From Anaerobacillus sp. (GTDB lineage: Bacteria; Bacillota; Bacilli; Bacillales_H; Anaerobacillaceae): 12,733 nucleotides of DNA. This document shows positions 5,315 to 12,733 of the stretch, in pieces. The translations under genes and the position numbers were made by a program. The stretch is taken from contig SKOL01000582.1 of assembly GCA_007120055.1 (NCBI GenBank), forward strand, positions 1-12,733. The letters run 5' to 3'. How positions within the stretch are numbered: the first letter of the stretch is position 1; the number at the start of each line of letters is the position of its first letter. The notes under the pieces are model-generated. The model was not told the DNA's origin. It saw only the letters and a list, made by a program, of their open reading frames with translations, and did no database searches.

Positions 5315-7024
5315 ATGAAATTAAAACAATGTAATAAATTTGAACAGTTTATGAAACAGGCAAATCATTTATATGAAGAAATAAAAAACGCTCCCTTGGA
5401 TGAAAAAATTGAAAAAATTACAACAGTCCTAGTGGGGATTAAAAGTATAAATGGCACTGAAGGAGAAGTAGAGATTGCAAACTTTATTAAGGCTTTCCTA
5501 CTTCAATTCCCTTACTTTAAAGATTGTCCAGAGAATGTTTGGGAACAAGAACTTGAGGGTGATAGATTAAAGAGAAAAAATATTTTTGCTTTTATTGAAA
5601 CACCGAACGCCTCGAAAAAAACAATAATTTATCATAGCCATTGTGATACGGTTGGTGTTGAAGATTTTGGTTCACAAAAAAAAGATGCTTTTAATCCTGA
5701 GGCAATGAGAAAATTCTTTGCAAATTATAACGAAAATATAGAGCTTCAACGTGAGGCGCTTTCTGGAGAGTGGTTGTTTGGGCGTGGCTCCGTAGATATG
5801 AAAAGTGGAATAGCTGTCCATCTAACGAATCTTCTTTATTTCACTAATAATTTGAAAGAATTATCAGGTAATATTATGCTCATGATAAATCCAGTTGAAG
5901 AAAATCAACACACTGGAGTGATATGTTCCGTTAAAGAATTAAAACGATTGAAGGAAGAAAAACAACTTGATTATGTGATTGCAATTAATAATGATTTTTG
6001 TACTTCATTATACGATAACGATCCGCACCGGTATATTCACACAGGAGCAGTAGGTAAATTGTTACCAAGCTTTTTCATTTACGGAAGAGAAGCTCATGTT
6101 GGAGAAACATTAACAGGGATAGATCCTACACTTATATCTGCAGAAATTAATAGTCGGATTAACAATAATATGGATTTAGCAGAAAATATTAAAGATGAAT
6201 TAGTATTGCCACCATCTTGCCTATATCAACGAGACAATAAAGATTTTTATAATGTTCAAACAGCATTAACTAGTTATCTTTACTTTAACTATTTTATTTA
6301 TGAAGAAACGCCTAAAAGAGTGATGGAAAAGTTAATTTCAGTTGCTCAGGAATCTTGTGCTGAAGTTGAAGCAAGATTAGTTGAACAATATCAACATTTT
6401 GTTGATATTACTGGACTTCCACATTCTCGTCTTTCATGGCAGGTAGGCGTGAATAGCTATAGTGACTTAATTAGTGAACTAGAGAGCAAAGGGATAGATA
6501 CTGATGCTGTTGCAAAAGAAACAATCAATCAGAATAAGGGGTTAGATCCTAGAATGCTTTGTTTTAAAATTATTGAAGAGCTATTAAAGAAAGATCCAGA
6601 AAAAAAACCAAGAGTAATTGTTTTTTTTGCCCCTCCTTACTGTCCTCATAATTATTTAAAGGTTGAGAGTGAAGAGGAAATCAAAAAATATAATGTGCTA
6701 GAAAGAGTTTTAAATGAAACATCCGTTATGACAGGTGAGAAATTTTCTATTAAAAAATTCTTTCCTTATTTATCAGATAGTAGCTACTTATCTTTACATG
6801 ATACGGATGAAGAGATTGACAGTTTAATTAAAAATTTTCCTGAATGGAATGAGATTTATCCAGTTCCGGTAAATGAAATTCGAGAATTGAATATACCTTC
6901 GATAAATATGGGTGTTTATGGAAAGGACGCTCATCAAAGGTCAGAACGAGTCTATAAGCCTTATACATTTAATGTTCTACCAACTTTAATCCGTCAAGTG
7001 ACGAAAGAGATGTTAAATATATAA
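5315..7024 (+). CDS. RocB-like M20-family metallohydrolase
   Basis: A 569-residue protein close in length and motifs to Bacillus RocB, longer than ordinary ~400-residue M20 peptidases. The di-zinc M20 residues are visible: H109 and D111 in HSHCDTVG (107-114), bridging D161 in GRGSVDMKSG (156-165), the E195-E196 pair (NPVEENQ), a candidate ligand D227, and a C-terminal H540 (GKDAHQRSE). H261 in REAHVG fits the dimer-domain histidine. M20 enzymes hydrolyse peptide or N-acyl amide bonds in the cytosol; the reaction of RocB itself is, to my knowledge, not established. A strong GAGGAGGGGG site (5298-5307) precedes the ATG. Here it sits with an aminotransferase and aldehyde dehydrogenase, not arginine genes, so I do not assign the symbol rocB. 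Probably an amidohydrolase releasing an amino compound. Confidence 0.85.
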   Translation: MKLKQCNKFEQFMKQANHLYEEIKNAPLDEKIEKITTVLVGIKSINGTEGEVEIANFIKAFLLQFPYFKDCPENVWEQELEGDRLKRKNIFAFIETPNASKKTIIYHSHCDTVGVEDFGSQKKDAFNPEAMRKFFANYNENIELQREALSGEWLFGRGSVDMKSGIAVHLTNLLYFTNNLKELSGNIMLMINPVEENQHTGVICSVKELKRLKEEKQLDYVIAINNDFCTSLYDNDPHRYIHTGAVGKLLPSFFIYGREAHVGETLTGIDPTLISAEINSRINNNMDLAENIKDELVLPPSCLYQRDNKDFYNVQTALTSYLYFNYFIYEETPKRVMEKLISVAQESCAEVEARLVEQYQHFVDITGLPHSRLSWQVGVNSYSDLISELESKGIDTDAVAKETINQNKGLDPRMLCFKIIEELLKKDPEKKPRVIVFFAPPYCPHNYLKVESEEEIKKYNVLERVLNETSVMTGEKFSIKKFFPYLSDSSYLSLHDTDEEIDSLIKNFPEWNEIYPVPVNEIRELNIPSINMGVYGKDAHQRSERVYKPYTFNVLPTLIRQVTKEMLNI

Positions 7025-7040
7025 AACGAGGAGGATTATA

Positions 7041-8315
7041 ATGACTAAAACCAAAATTTCATTATTTGATAGAGCATCAAAGGTGACTCCACCAACAGCT
7101 TTAAGAGCAACTCAGCTTGGGATTGTAAAAGCAGAGGGAAGTTATGTCTTGTCTGAAGATGGAAAAAAATATTTAGATTTTGCAAGTGGGGTTGCTGTTA
7201 CAAATGTGGGACATAATCACCCGAAAGTTGTAGAAGCAGCAAAAAAACAAATGGAAGAGTTAATTCATGGGGGGCATAATGTTGTTTATTACCCTTCATA
7301 TGTAGAATTAGCAGAGAAGCTAAGTGAACTAAATGGTGGAGATCACATGGTTTATTTTAGTAACAGTGGTGCTGAAGTCAATGAAGGTGCAATTAAACTA
7401 GCCAAAAAGGTAACTAAGCGACCAGCTGTACTATCCTTTAAACGAGGGTTCCATGGAAGGACAATTGGTACAACTTCGATAACTTTCTCAAACTCAGTTT
7501 ATCGTAAAGATTATGAAGGTTTATTGCCTAGTGTTTATTCCGCTGAATACCCCTATCCGTATCGTTCGGGGTTAACCGAGGAGCAAGAAGTAGAAAGGTG
7601 TCTGAAGCTTTTGGAAGAGGTATTCCAATTTCAAATTAGTCCAGATAGCATTGCAGCAATGGTCATTGAGCCCATTCAAGGTGAAGGTGGCTATATTGTT
7701 CCTCCTAAACAATTTTTACAACGCATTCGCGAAATTTGTGATCAACATGGAATTCTCCTCGTCTTTGATGAAATTCAAACGGGATTTGGGCGCACGGGAA
7801 AGATGTTTGCGTATGAGCACTTTGGTGTGAAACCAGATATTTTAACGTTGGCAAAGGGAATTGCTTCTGGCTTCCCACTTAGTGCACTCGTGGCCTCAAG
7901 AGAACTTATGGAACAATGGCCTGCCGGAACTCACGGTGGAACATATGGAGGAAATCCCATTGCTTGTGCAGCTTCATTAGCAACAATTGAAGTGTTAGAA
8001 GAGGAAGGATTATCAAATGCCGTAAAGCAAGGAAAATATTTTAAAGAGAGATTACTAGATTTACAAAAGAACATCAAAGGTATTGGGGAAGTAAGAGGCT
8101 TAGGTCTGATGTTAGCTATGGAACTGGTAAAGGAAAATGGAGAACCTGACCCAGAAAGAATTGATAAGTTAAGAAAATACGCATTGGAAACCGGGCTGAT
8201 CTTATTAGCGTGTGGCACAGAGCGTAATGTGATTCGCTTTATTCCACCAACAACAGTAACACAGGCAGAAATTGATCATGCAATAAACATTGTTGAACAA
8301 GGACTAAAACTGTAA
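7041..8315 (+). CDS. class III PLP aminotransferase (4-aminobutyrate aminotransferase-like)
   Basis: A 424-residue fold-type I, class III enzyme, full length. SGAE (109-112), GFHGRT (136-141), EPIQGEGG (210-217), D243 that pairs with the PLP nitrogen (VFDEIQTG), the Schiff-base lysine K272 (LAKGIASG) and GGTYGGNP (299-306) are all present. R140, E215 and R399 fall at the positions of R141, E211 and R398 of E. coli GabT, which bind the two carboxylates and switch between substrates. This supports an omega-amino acid:2-oxoglutarate transaminase, giving a semialdehyde plus glutamate. Acetylornithine aminotransferases share much of this, so the substrate is not fixed. The neighbouring aldehyde dehydrogenase (14-nt gap) favours a GABA-like or beta-alanine-like amine. 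GAGGAGGA at 7028-7035 precedes the ATG. Confidence 0.9.
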   Translation: MTKTKISLFDRASKVTPPTALRATQLGIVKAEGSYVLSEDGKKYLDFASGVAVTNVGHNHPKVVEAAKKQMEELIHGGHNVVYYPSYVELAEKLSELNGGDHMVYFSNSGAEVNEGAIKLAKKVTKRPAVLSFKRGFHGRTIGTTSITFSNSVYRKDYEGLLPSVYSAEYPYPYRSGLTEEQEVERCLKLLEEVFQFQISPDSIAAMVIEPIQGEGGYIVPPKQFLQRIREICDQHGILLVFDEIQTGFGRTGKMFAYEHFGVKPDILTLAKGIASGFPLSALVASRELMEQWPAGTHGGTYGGNPIACAASLATIEVLEEEGLSNAVKQGKYFKERLLDLQKNIKGIGEVRGLGLMLAMELVKENGEPDPERIDKLRKYALETGLILLACGTERNVIRFIPPTTVTQAEIDHAINIVEQGLKL

Positions 8316-8329
8316 GAGGAGGAAGGTTC

Positions 8330-9754
8330 ATGCTATATATTAATGGTGAATGGACAAAGTCGATATCAGGAAAAACATTGATTGTAAAAAACCCAGCCAC
8401 TGGCGAGGTCATCCAAGAAGTAGCTTCGGGAGGTCAAGCAGATACGGAGAGTGCTATTGATGCTGCTGAACAAGCCTTTGGAGGTTGGAAAAAAAAGACA
8501 GCGAAAGAGCGTGCAGATTATTTGAAAAGAACTGCTGATTATCTTCGAGAACATGCTGATGAATTAGCGCACACTGTTACGACTGAAATGGGTAAACCAT
8601 TAAAAGAATCGAAAGGTGAGGTAAACCTTGCCATTGATTATTTAGATTGGTATGCAGAGGAAGGGAAGAGAATTTACGGTGATACAATTCCGGCTTCTGC
8701 TGAAAATAAACGAATTATGGTTATATATGAGCCTGTTGGGGTTGTAGCTGCTATTACACCCTGGAACTTCCCAGTAGCGATGCTGACTAGAAAAATTGCA
8801 CCAGCCCTTGCAGCCGGATGCCCTGTTGTTCTTAAACCGGCATCTGCAACCCCGTTATCAGCCATTAAGGTTGTTGAGGCTTTTGATAAAGTAGGTTTGC
8901 CAAAAGGGGTTATCAATTTGTTAAGTGGTTCAGCCACGGAAATCGCAGGAGAGATGACTAGAAATTCGAAGGTTAAAAAAATTACCTTTACGGGGTCAAC
9001 AGAAATAGGAAAGAAGCTTATAAGAGATTCTGCAGACACAGTGAAAAAGGTGTCAATGGAACTTGGTGGCCATGCCCCATTCATCATTTTTGAAGACGCG
9101 GATCTTGAAACTGTCGTTGACGGAGTTATTGCAAGTAAATTTCGTAATGCAGGTCAAACATGTATTTGTACAAACAGAATTTATGTACAAGAAACGATTG
9201 CTGAAGAATTTGGAAAGAAATTAGCAGAGAAAGTATCAAAATTAAAAATTGGTAATGGCCTCGAAGAGGGGATTGAAATTGGTCCTCTCATTGATGCAAA
9301 GGGCATCGAAAAGGTAGAGGAACATATTGAAGATGCGCTTCAACACGGTGGAGAGATCCTCTGTGGAGGACAGAAGGTAAGTGGTCAGGGAGACGGCAAT
9401 TTCTATGAACCTACCGTCATTAACTTTGCAAATGAAAAGATGAAAATTGCATTAGAGGAAACATTCGGTCCAGTTGCACCAATATTTACGTTTAAAACCG
9501 TAGACGAAGCAATAGAACAAGCAAACCATCCAGAATATGGATTAGCGTCCTATTGCTTTACGAAAGATTTAAGTCGGGCGTTTAAAGTAATGGAAGGCTT
9601 GGAGTATGGAATTGTTGGTATTAATGACCCGATCCCTACAACAGCTCAAGCGCCATTTGGCGGTGTGAAGCAGAGTGGTATTGGCCGTGAGGGAGGAAAG
9701 TATGGGATTAAGGATTATTTAGAAGAGAAGTTTGTATCCATTAATATTGGATAA
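8330..9754 (+). CDS. gabD: NAD(P)-dependent (succinate-)semialdehyde dehydrogenase, GabD-like
   Basis: A 474-residue aldehyde dehydrogenase of the ALDH5/GabD type, oxidising a semialdehyde to a carboxylate. The oxyanion N146 (TPWNF), K169 (LKPAS), GSTEIG (222-227), general base E244 (MELGG), nucleophile C278 (GQTCIC) and E377 (ETFGP) are present. C280, two residues after the nucleophile, matches the C-x-C redox pair of human SSADH; R272, six before C278, matches its substrate-binding R334. The LKPAS sequence carries Ser where strict NAD enzymes often have Glu, as in NADP-using E. coli GabD, so NADP use is possible. GAGGAGGAAGG (8316-8326) precedes the ATG. It lies directly after the aminotransferase, the classic two-step gabT-gabD pairing. 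The substrate could be succinate semialdehyde or a relative such as malonate or glutarate semialdehyde. Confidence 0.9.
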   Translation: MLYINGEWTKSISGKTLIVKNPATGEVIQEVASGGQADTESAIDAAEQAFGGWKKKTAKERADYLKRTADYLREHADELAHTVTTEMGKPLKESKGEVNLAIDYLDWYAEEGKRIYGDTIPASAENKRIMVIYEPVGVVAAITPWNFPVAMLTRKIAPALAAGCPVVLKPASATPLSAIKVVEAFDKVGLPKGVINLLSGSATEIAGEMTRNSKVKKITFTGSTEIGKKLIRDSADTVKKVSMELGGHAPFIIFEDADLETVVDGVIASKFRNAGQTCICTNRIYVQETIAEEFGKKLAEKVSKLKIGNGLEEGIEIGPLIDAKGIEKVEEHIEDALQHGGEILCGGQKVSGQGDGNFYEPTVINFANEKMKIALEETFGPVAPIFTFKTVDEAIEQANHPEYGLASYCFTKDLSRAFKVMEGLEYGIVGINDPIPTTAQAPFGGVKQSGIGREGGKYGIKDYLEEKFVSINIG

Positions 9755-9769
9755 AAGGTGAAAGGGTGC

Positions 9770-11188
9770 ATGACTATGGAACAAGATTGGAAGAAGGCTT
9801 TAGAAAGCATCATTTCTGATCAGAAAAGATTATTAACAAATGAAGCAGATCTCAATAGCTATGCATTTGACGGGTCATTTGGGTACTTCTTACCAGAACG
9901 AGTCGTTCAGCCAATTAATCGTGATGAAGTTGTAAGTATTGTAAAACTTGCAAACTGTTATCAAGTACCATTATATCCAAGAGGGCAGGCAACATGCTTA
10001 AGTGGTGGTCCCCTTCCCGTTGACGGTGGGATCGTTATTGATATGGTGAAAATGAATCAAAAGCTTGAAATTGATACTGAGGATTTAGTAGCGGTTGTGT
10101 CTCCAGGAGTTATAACAGCTAAGATACAAAAAGAAGCATTAAATAAAGGGCTTTTTTATCCTCCTGATCCAAGTAGTGCTCATGTTTCCACAATTGGTGG
10201 GAATGTTGCTGAAAACTCGGGTGGGCCACGTGGTCTGAAATATGGTGTTACGGGTGATTATGTTATTGGGCTTGAAGTAGTTACACCGGAAGGAAAGGTA
10301 ATCCGTACTGGTGGAAAAACGATTAAGAATGTGACTGGGTATAATCTCACCAAATTAATTGTTGGCTCAGAGGGTACATTAGGAGTTGTCACAGAAATAA
10401 CCCTTCGACTAGTTCCGAAACCAAAGAAGAATGTCTCTTTAATGGCAGTGTTTGATAATCTTGTTGATTCAGGAAAATCAATTTCCTCCATACTATCATC
10501 GGGGATTTTACCTGCTGCAATGGAAATTATGGATCAGGCATGTATCCAAGCGGTTGAAAATTATAAACCGAGTGGATATCCTACAGATGCTGCAGCAATA
10601 GTTTTAATTGAGCTTGATGGTCACCCAGTAGCGATTGAAGATGAAATAAAAGAAGTTGCAACAATTTGTAAAAAGCTGAATGCTCGTACAGTGAAAGTGG
10701 CCACTACTGAGGAAGAAAAACAAAAGCTATGGGAGGCACGAAAGCTTGTGTCTCCAGCGATTACGAAAATAAAACCAACTAAAATTTCTGAAGATGCCAC
10801 GGTTCCAAGAAGTCAGATACCTAAAATGTTTGAGCGCCTTATGGAAATTCGTGATAAATACAATATTGATCTCGTTGTTTTTGGGCATGCAGGAGACGGA
10901 AATCTTCATCCCAACATCCTTGCAGATAAGAGAGATCAAGAAGAAATGAAACGTGTAGAAGATGCGGTTACGGAAATTTTTGAAGCAGCGATCGACCTTG
11001 GTGGTACGTTATCAGGAGAACATGGAATTGGAACAATGAAAGCCCCTTATATGGAGAAAGAATTAGGGTTTGACGGTTTAGAGATGATGAAACGTGTGAA
11101 AGAAGCATGGGACCCAAATAACATTATGAATCCAAAAAAGATTTTCCCTATCCCTGGTGTGTCAAAGCTGGTGTTGACAGATGAATAA
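9770..11188 (+). CDS. glcD: FAD-binding 2-hydroxyacid oxidase/dehydrogenase subunit (GlcD-like)
   Basis: About 472 residues. The N-terminal PCMH-type FAD domain (~40-220) has RGQATCLSGG (71-80), PPDPSS (131-136), GGNVAENSGG (143-152) and VGSEGTLG (198-205). The C-terminal FAD-oxidase domain carries GHAGDGNLHPN (372-382, with H373 and H380) and SGEHGIG (415-421). These are the marks of the glycolate oxidase GlcD/D-lactate and D-2-hydroxyglutarate dehydrogenase family, which oxidises D-2-hydroxyacids to 2-oxo acids. The usual RGAGT/RGQGT glycine is Ala-Thr-Cys here. Start choice: a GTG at 9758 would lie within the AAAGGTGA (9754-9761) Shine-Dalgarno-like sequence; ATG 9770 fits that site and ATG 9776 fits AAAGGG (9761-9766). 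It overlaps glcF by 8 nt. No GlcE is present, so electrons probably pass straight to GlcF. Glycolate, lactate or another hydroxyacid are all possible. Confidence 0.9.
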   Translation: MTMEQDWKKALESIISDQKRLLTNEADLNSYAFDGSFGYFLPERVVQPINRDEVVSIVKLANCYQVPLYPRGQATCLSGGPLPVDGGIVIDMVKMNQKLEIDTEDLVAVVSPGVITAKIQKEALNKGLFYPPDPSSAHVSTIGGNVAENSGGPRGLKYGVTGDYVIGLEVVTPEGKVIRTGGKTIKNVTGYNLTKLIVGSEGTLGVVTEITLRLVPKPKKNVSLMAVFDNLVDSGKSISSILSSGILPAAMEIMDQACIQAVENYKPSGYPTDAAAIVLIELDGHPVAIEDEIKEVATICKKLNARTVKVATTEEEKQKLWEARKLVSPAITKIKPTKISEDATVPRSQIPKMFERLMEIRDKYNIDLVVFGHAGDGNLHPNILADKRDQEEMKRVEDAVTEIFEAAIDLGGTLSGEHGIGTMKAPYMEKELGFDGLEMMKRVKEAWDPNNIMNPKKIFPIPGVSKLVLTDE

Positions 11189-12470
11189 TTTCAAAGAGTT
11201 GCAAGAGAAAATGGGGCACAACTATACATTTGATTGTGTTCAATGCGGCTATTGCTTACCAGCATGTCCTACGTATGAAACGATGGGGAAGGAAACGCAT
11301 TCTCCTAGAGGACGAATTAATCTTGTGAAAATGGCAGCGGAAGGTAAGATAAGTCTTGACGCGATACGCGAACCGATAGATAAATGCTTAGGTTGTAGAG
11401 CTTGTCAGACAGTATGTCCAACTAGTGTTGAATACGGTAAGATTTTAGAAGGTGCTAAAGAGGTACTGGCCGATCATCAATCACTGTCATTCCCTAAAAA
11501 AAGGGCGAAAGACTTTATTTTTAAAGATTTATTTCCTCAACGTTCACGGATGAATTCGTTTGGGAACCTAATGTGGGTCTATCAAGCATCGGGTATGCAA
11601 AAGCTAGTTCGGAGCTTACACGTCACAAAACTCGCCCCACTACATTTAGGAGAATTTGAAGCAATTATGCCTAAAGTTGTTTCACCAAATGAAAGGAAGA
11701 AACGTGAGTCAGTAGCAAAAGCAGAAGGGAAAACAAGAAAGACCGTTGCTTTTTTTACTGGCTGTATCATGGATACGGTGTTCTATCAGACGAATCAAAA
11801 TTCGATAAAGCTATTGAAAAAAGCAGGAGCAGATGTGTTTATTCCAAATGAGCAAACATGTTGTGGCGCCCTACATGCTCACGCTGGCGATATGGCCGAT
11901 GCAAAGGAATTAGCAAAGAAAAACATCGAGGTCTTTGAAAAAGAAGGTATTGATTATGTTGTTAATAATGCAGGTGGATGCGGCGCGATGTTAAAGGAAT
12001 ACGATCATTTGTTTGAAGGGGACCCTGAATGGCATGAACGTGCAAAGAGGTTTTCAGAACGCTCCAAAGATATTAGTCAAATTTTGTCTGAATTAGATGC
12101 ACTAATATTTACTAAAGAAATTAATGAGGTTGTTACGTACCAGCCTTCCTGCCACTTAACAAATGTTCAAAAAGTTGAAAATGAACCGCTCGACCTATTA
12201 AAAAGTATACCTGGAATCACATATCGGGAAATGCAAGACCATAATCGTTGTTGTGGGTCTGCCGGTATCTATAATATTGTTAATTATGAAGACTCAATGC
12301 AAATTTTAGATTCTAAGATGGAAAAGTTCAAACCAACAAAGGCATCGACAATTGTCACATCCAATCCAGGTTGTCTTCTGCAAATGCAAATGGGAATTAA
12401 AAGAGAAAATATTGAACATCAAGTTCGAGCAATACATTTATTGGATTTTTTAGCGGAGGCTATTGACTAG
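11181..12470 (+). CDS. glcF: Fe-S/CCG-domain subunit of 2-hydroxyacid oxidase (GlcF-like)
   Basis: A 429-residue, full-length GlcF-type protein. Two ferredoxin-type 4Fe-4S motifs are complete: C19, C22, C25, C29-P and C69, C72, C75, C79-P. Two CCG (DUF224) domains follow: C195, C227-C228-G and C267; then C324, C357-C358-G and C398. Such subunits take electrons from the partner flavoprotein and pass them to the quinone pool at the membrane. The ATG overlaps the end of glcD by 8 nt and has no clear ribosome binding site, so it is probably translated by reinitiation, in step with glcD. It is the last gene of the operon; a palindrome and a terminator follow. It supports membrane-linked oxidation of a hydroxyacid, and no single substrate can be deduced. 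Confidence 0.92.
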   Translation: MNNFKELQEKMGHNYTFDCVQCGYCLPACPTYETMGKETHSPRGRINLVKMAAEGKISLDAIREPIDKCLGCRACQTVCPTSVEYGKILEGAKEVLADHQSLSFPKKRAKDFIFKDLFPQRSRMNSFGNLMWVYQASGMQKLVRSLHVTKLAPLHLGEFEAIMPKVVSPNERKKRESVAKAEGKTRKTVAFFTGCIMDTVFYQTNQNSIKLLKKAGADVFIPNEQTCCGALHAHAGDMADAKELAKKNIEVFEKEGIDYVVNNAGGCGAMLKEYDHLFEGDPEWHERAKRFSERSKDISQILSELDALIFTKEINEVVTYQPSCHLTNVQKVENEPLDLLKSIPGITYREMQDHNRCCGSAGIYNIVNYEDSMQILDSKMEKFKPTKASTIVTSNPGCLLQMQMGIKRENIEHQVRAIHLLDFLAEAID

Positions 12471-12475
12471 TACAT

Positions 12476-12490
12476 GCGTCACAGTGACGC
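12476..12490. repeat. 15-bp odd palindrome GCGTCAC-A-GTGACGC
   Basis: Perfect 7-bp arms flank A at 12483, five bases after the glcF stop codon. As RNA it would form a short GC-rich stem but no T-run follows. As DNA it resembles an operator with a single-base centre, though with arms unlike the GTATAC sites. A role in ending translation or transcription, or protein binding, is possible but not shown. Confidence 0.4.
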
Positions 12491-12540
12491 CCCGGAAAAT
12501 CTTGTTTCACAAAAATGTTTCACGAAGAGATAATAATTAT

Positions 12541-12594
12541 AGCTTCAAATAATGTTCATCTTACCTAAAGGTGGTAATTATTTGAAGCTTTTTT
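12541..12594 (+). terminator. intrinsic terminator of the operon
   Basis: AGCTTCAAATAAT (12541-12553) pairs exactly with ATTATTTGAAGCT (12577-12589), and six T's run from 12589 to 12594. The 23-nt loop holds a smaller ACCT/AGGT stem (12563-12566 with 12569-12572), making a compound hairpin. It is in the right place, 70 bp after glcF. On the minus strand no T-run follows, so it acts only in the + direction. Confidence 0.8.
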
Positions 12595-12733
12595 ATATTG
12601 AGTAATAATGGTTTAATCGTATTAATGTCTGAAAAACCCCAACCACCTGGTGGTGTATTCGGGTTATTTAACGCCCAATCACCATATTTGTATTGTTGTC
12701 TAGATAATAGATATTCTCCAGCTTTTAATATCA
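12561..12733 (-). pseudogene. sqhC: truncated squalene-hopene/sporulenol cyclase fragment (SqhC-like)
   Basis: Read leftward from 12731, the frame gives LKAGEYLLSRQQYKYGDWAL and then NNPNTPPGGWGFSDINTIKP. The GGWGFS-x-INT block and the YGDW/NPN spacing closely resemble the middle of Bacillus SqhC (sporulenol synthase) and squalene-hopene cyclases. In those proteins the next residues are the catalytic D-x-D-D-T motif. Here similarity ends at the proline codon (12609-12611) and the frame continues as unrelated LLLNIKKLQIITT through the operon terminator to a stop at 12561-12563. No D-x-D-D-T is seen beyond. The C-terminal half, including the active-site acid, is therefore absent from this locus. 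The upstream part lies beyond the window. Assignment rests on remembered family sequence. Confidence 0.65.

Noticed and set aside
1440..12470. Ectoine-degradation operon (TRAP transporter, deacetylase, aminotransferase, aldehyde dehydrogenase)
   Set aside because: The roles look alike, but the ectoine-ring hydrolase is missing, the hydrolase is RocB-like, and the regulator is FCD-type instead of the MocR-type usual there; GlcD/GlcF is also unexplained.
12503..12524. Two TGTTTCAC repeats, the second as TGTTTCACG, resembling half of a parS site
   Set aside because: The second half of the parS palindrome (GTGAAACA) is missing, so Spo0J/ParB binding is not supported.

Overview
The window looks like chromosome from a low-GC, spore-forming Firmicute of the Bacillaceae type. 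The evidence is strong AGGAGG-type ribosome binding sites before most genes, AT-rich codon use, a CcpA-type cre-like site, a lipoprotein-anchored TRAP binding protein, a RocB-like hydrolase, and a remnant resembling the Bacillus sporulenol synthase (SqhC) at the right edge. Species cannot be assigned from the sequence alone.

Layout. Positions 1-82 hold the last 26 codons of a membrane protein. Positions 83-770 have no convincing gene except a possible six-codon ORF, but they are rich in regulatory structure. There is a promoter (P1) with a cre-like site in its spacer, two near-identical GTATAC-A-GTATAC palindromes just downstream, about 300 bp of unexplained leader, and a third palindrome that contains a -10-like hexamer immediately before the first gene. 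From 771 to 12470 ten genes run on the + strand with tiny gaps or overlaps: a GntR/FCD regulator; a complete TRAP transporter (DctP, DctQ, DctM); a D-2-hydroxyacid dehydrogenase; a RocB-like M20 metallohydrolase; a class III (GabT-like) aminotransferase; a GabD-like aldehyde dehydrogenase; and a GlcD-like flavin oxidase with its GlcF-like Fe-S partner. A 15-bp hairpin separates dctP from dctQ, and a strong intrinsic terminator follows glcF. The last ~125 bp carry a minus-strand fragment of a squalene-hopene/sporulenol cyclase gene whose similarity stops just where the catalytic DxDD motif should begin.

How the genes may work together (inference). The TRAP system imports a small carboxylate. 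The M20 enzyme may cleave an amide-type bond. The aminotransferase and aldehyde dehydrogenase would turn an omega-amino acid into a semialdehyde and then a dicarboxylate. The hydroxyacid dehydrogenase and GlcD/GlcF would handle a 2-hydroxyacid. One substrate that would need all of them is an amide of a 2-hydroxyacid and an omega-amino acid; pantothenate-like compounds are an example of that chemistry, not an identification. The substrate is unknown. The FCD regulator probably controls its own operon through the three palindromes, with catabolite repression at P1.
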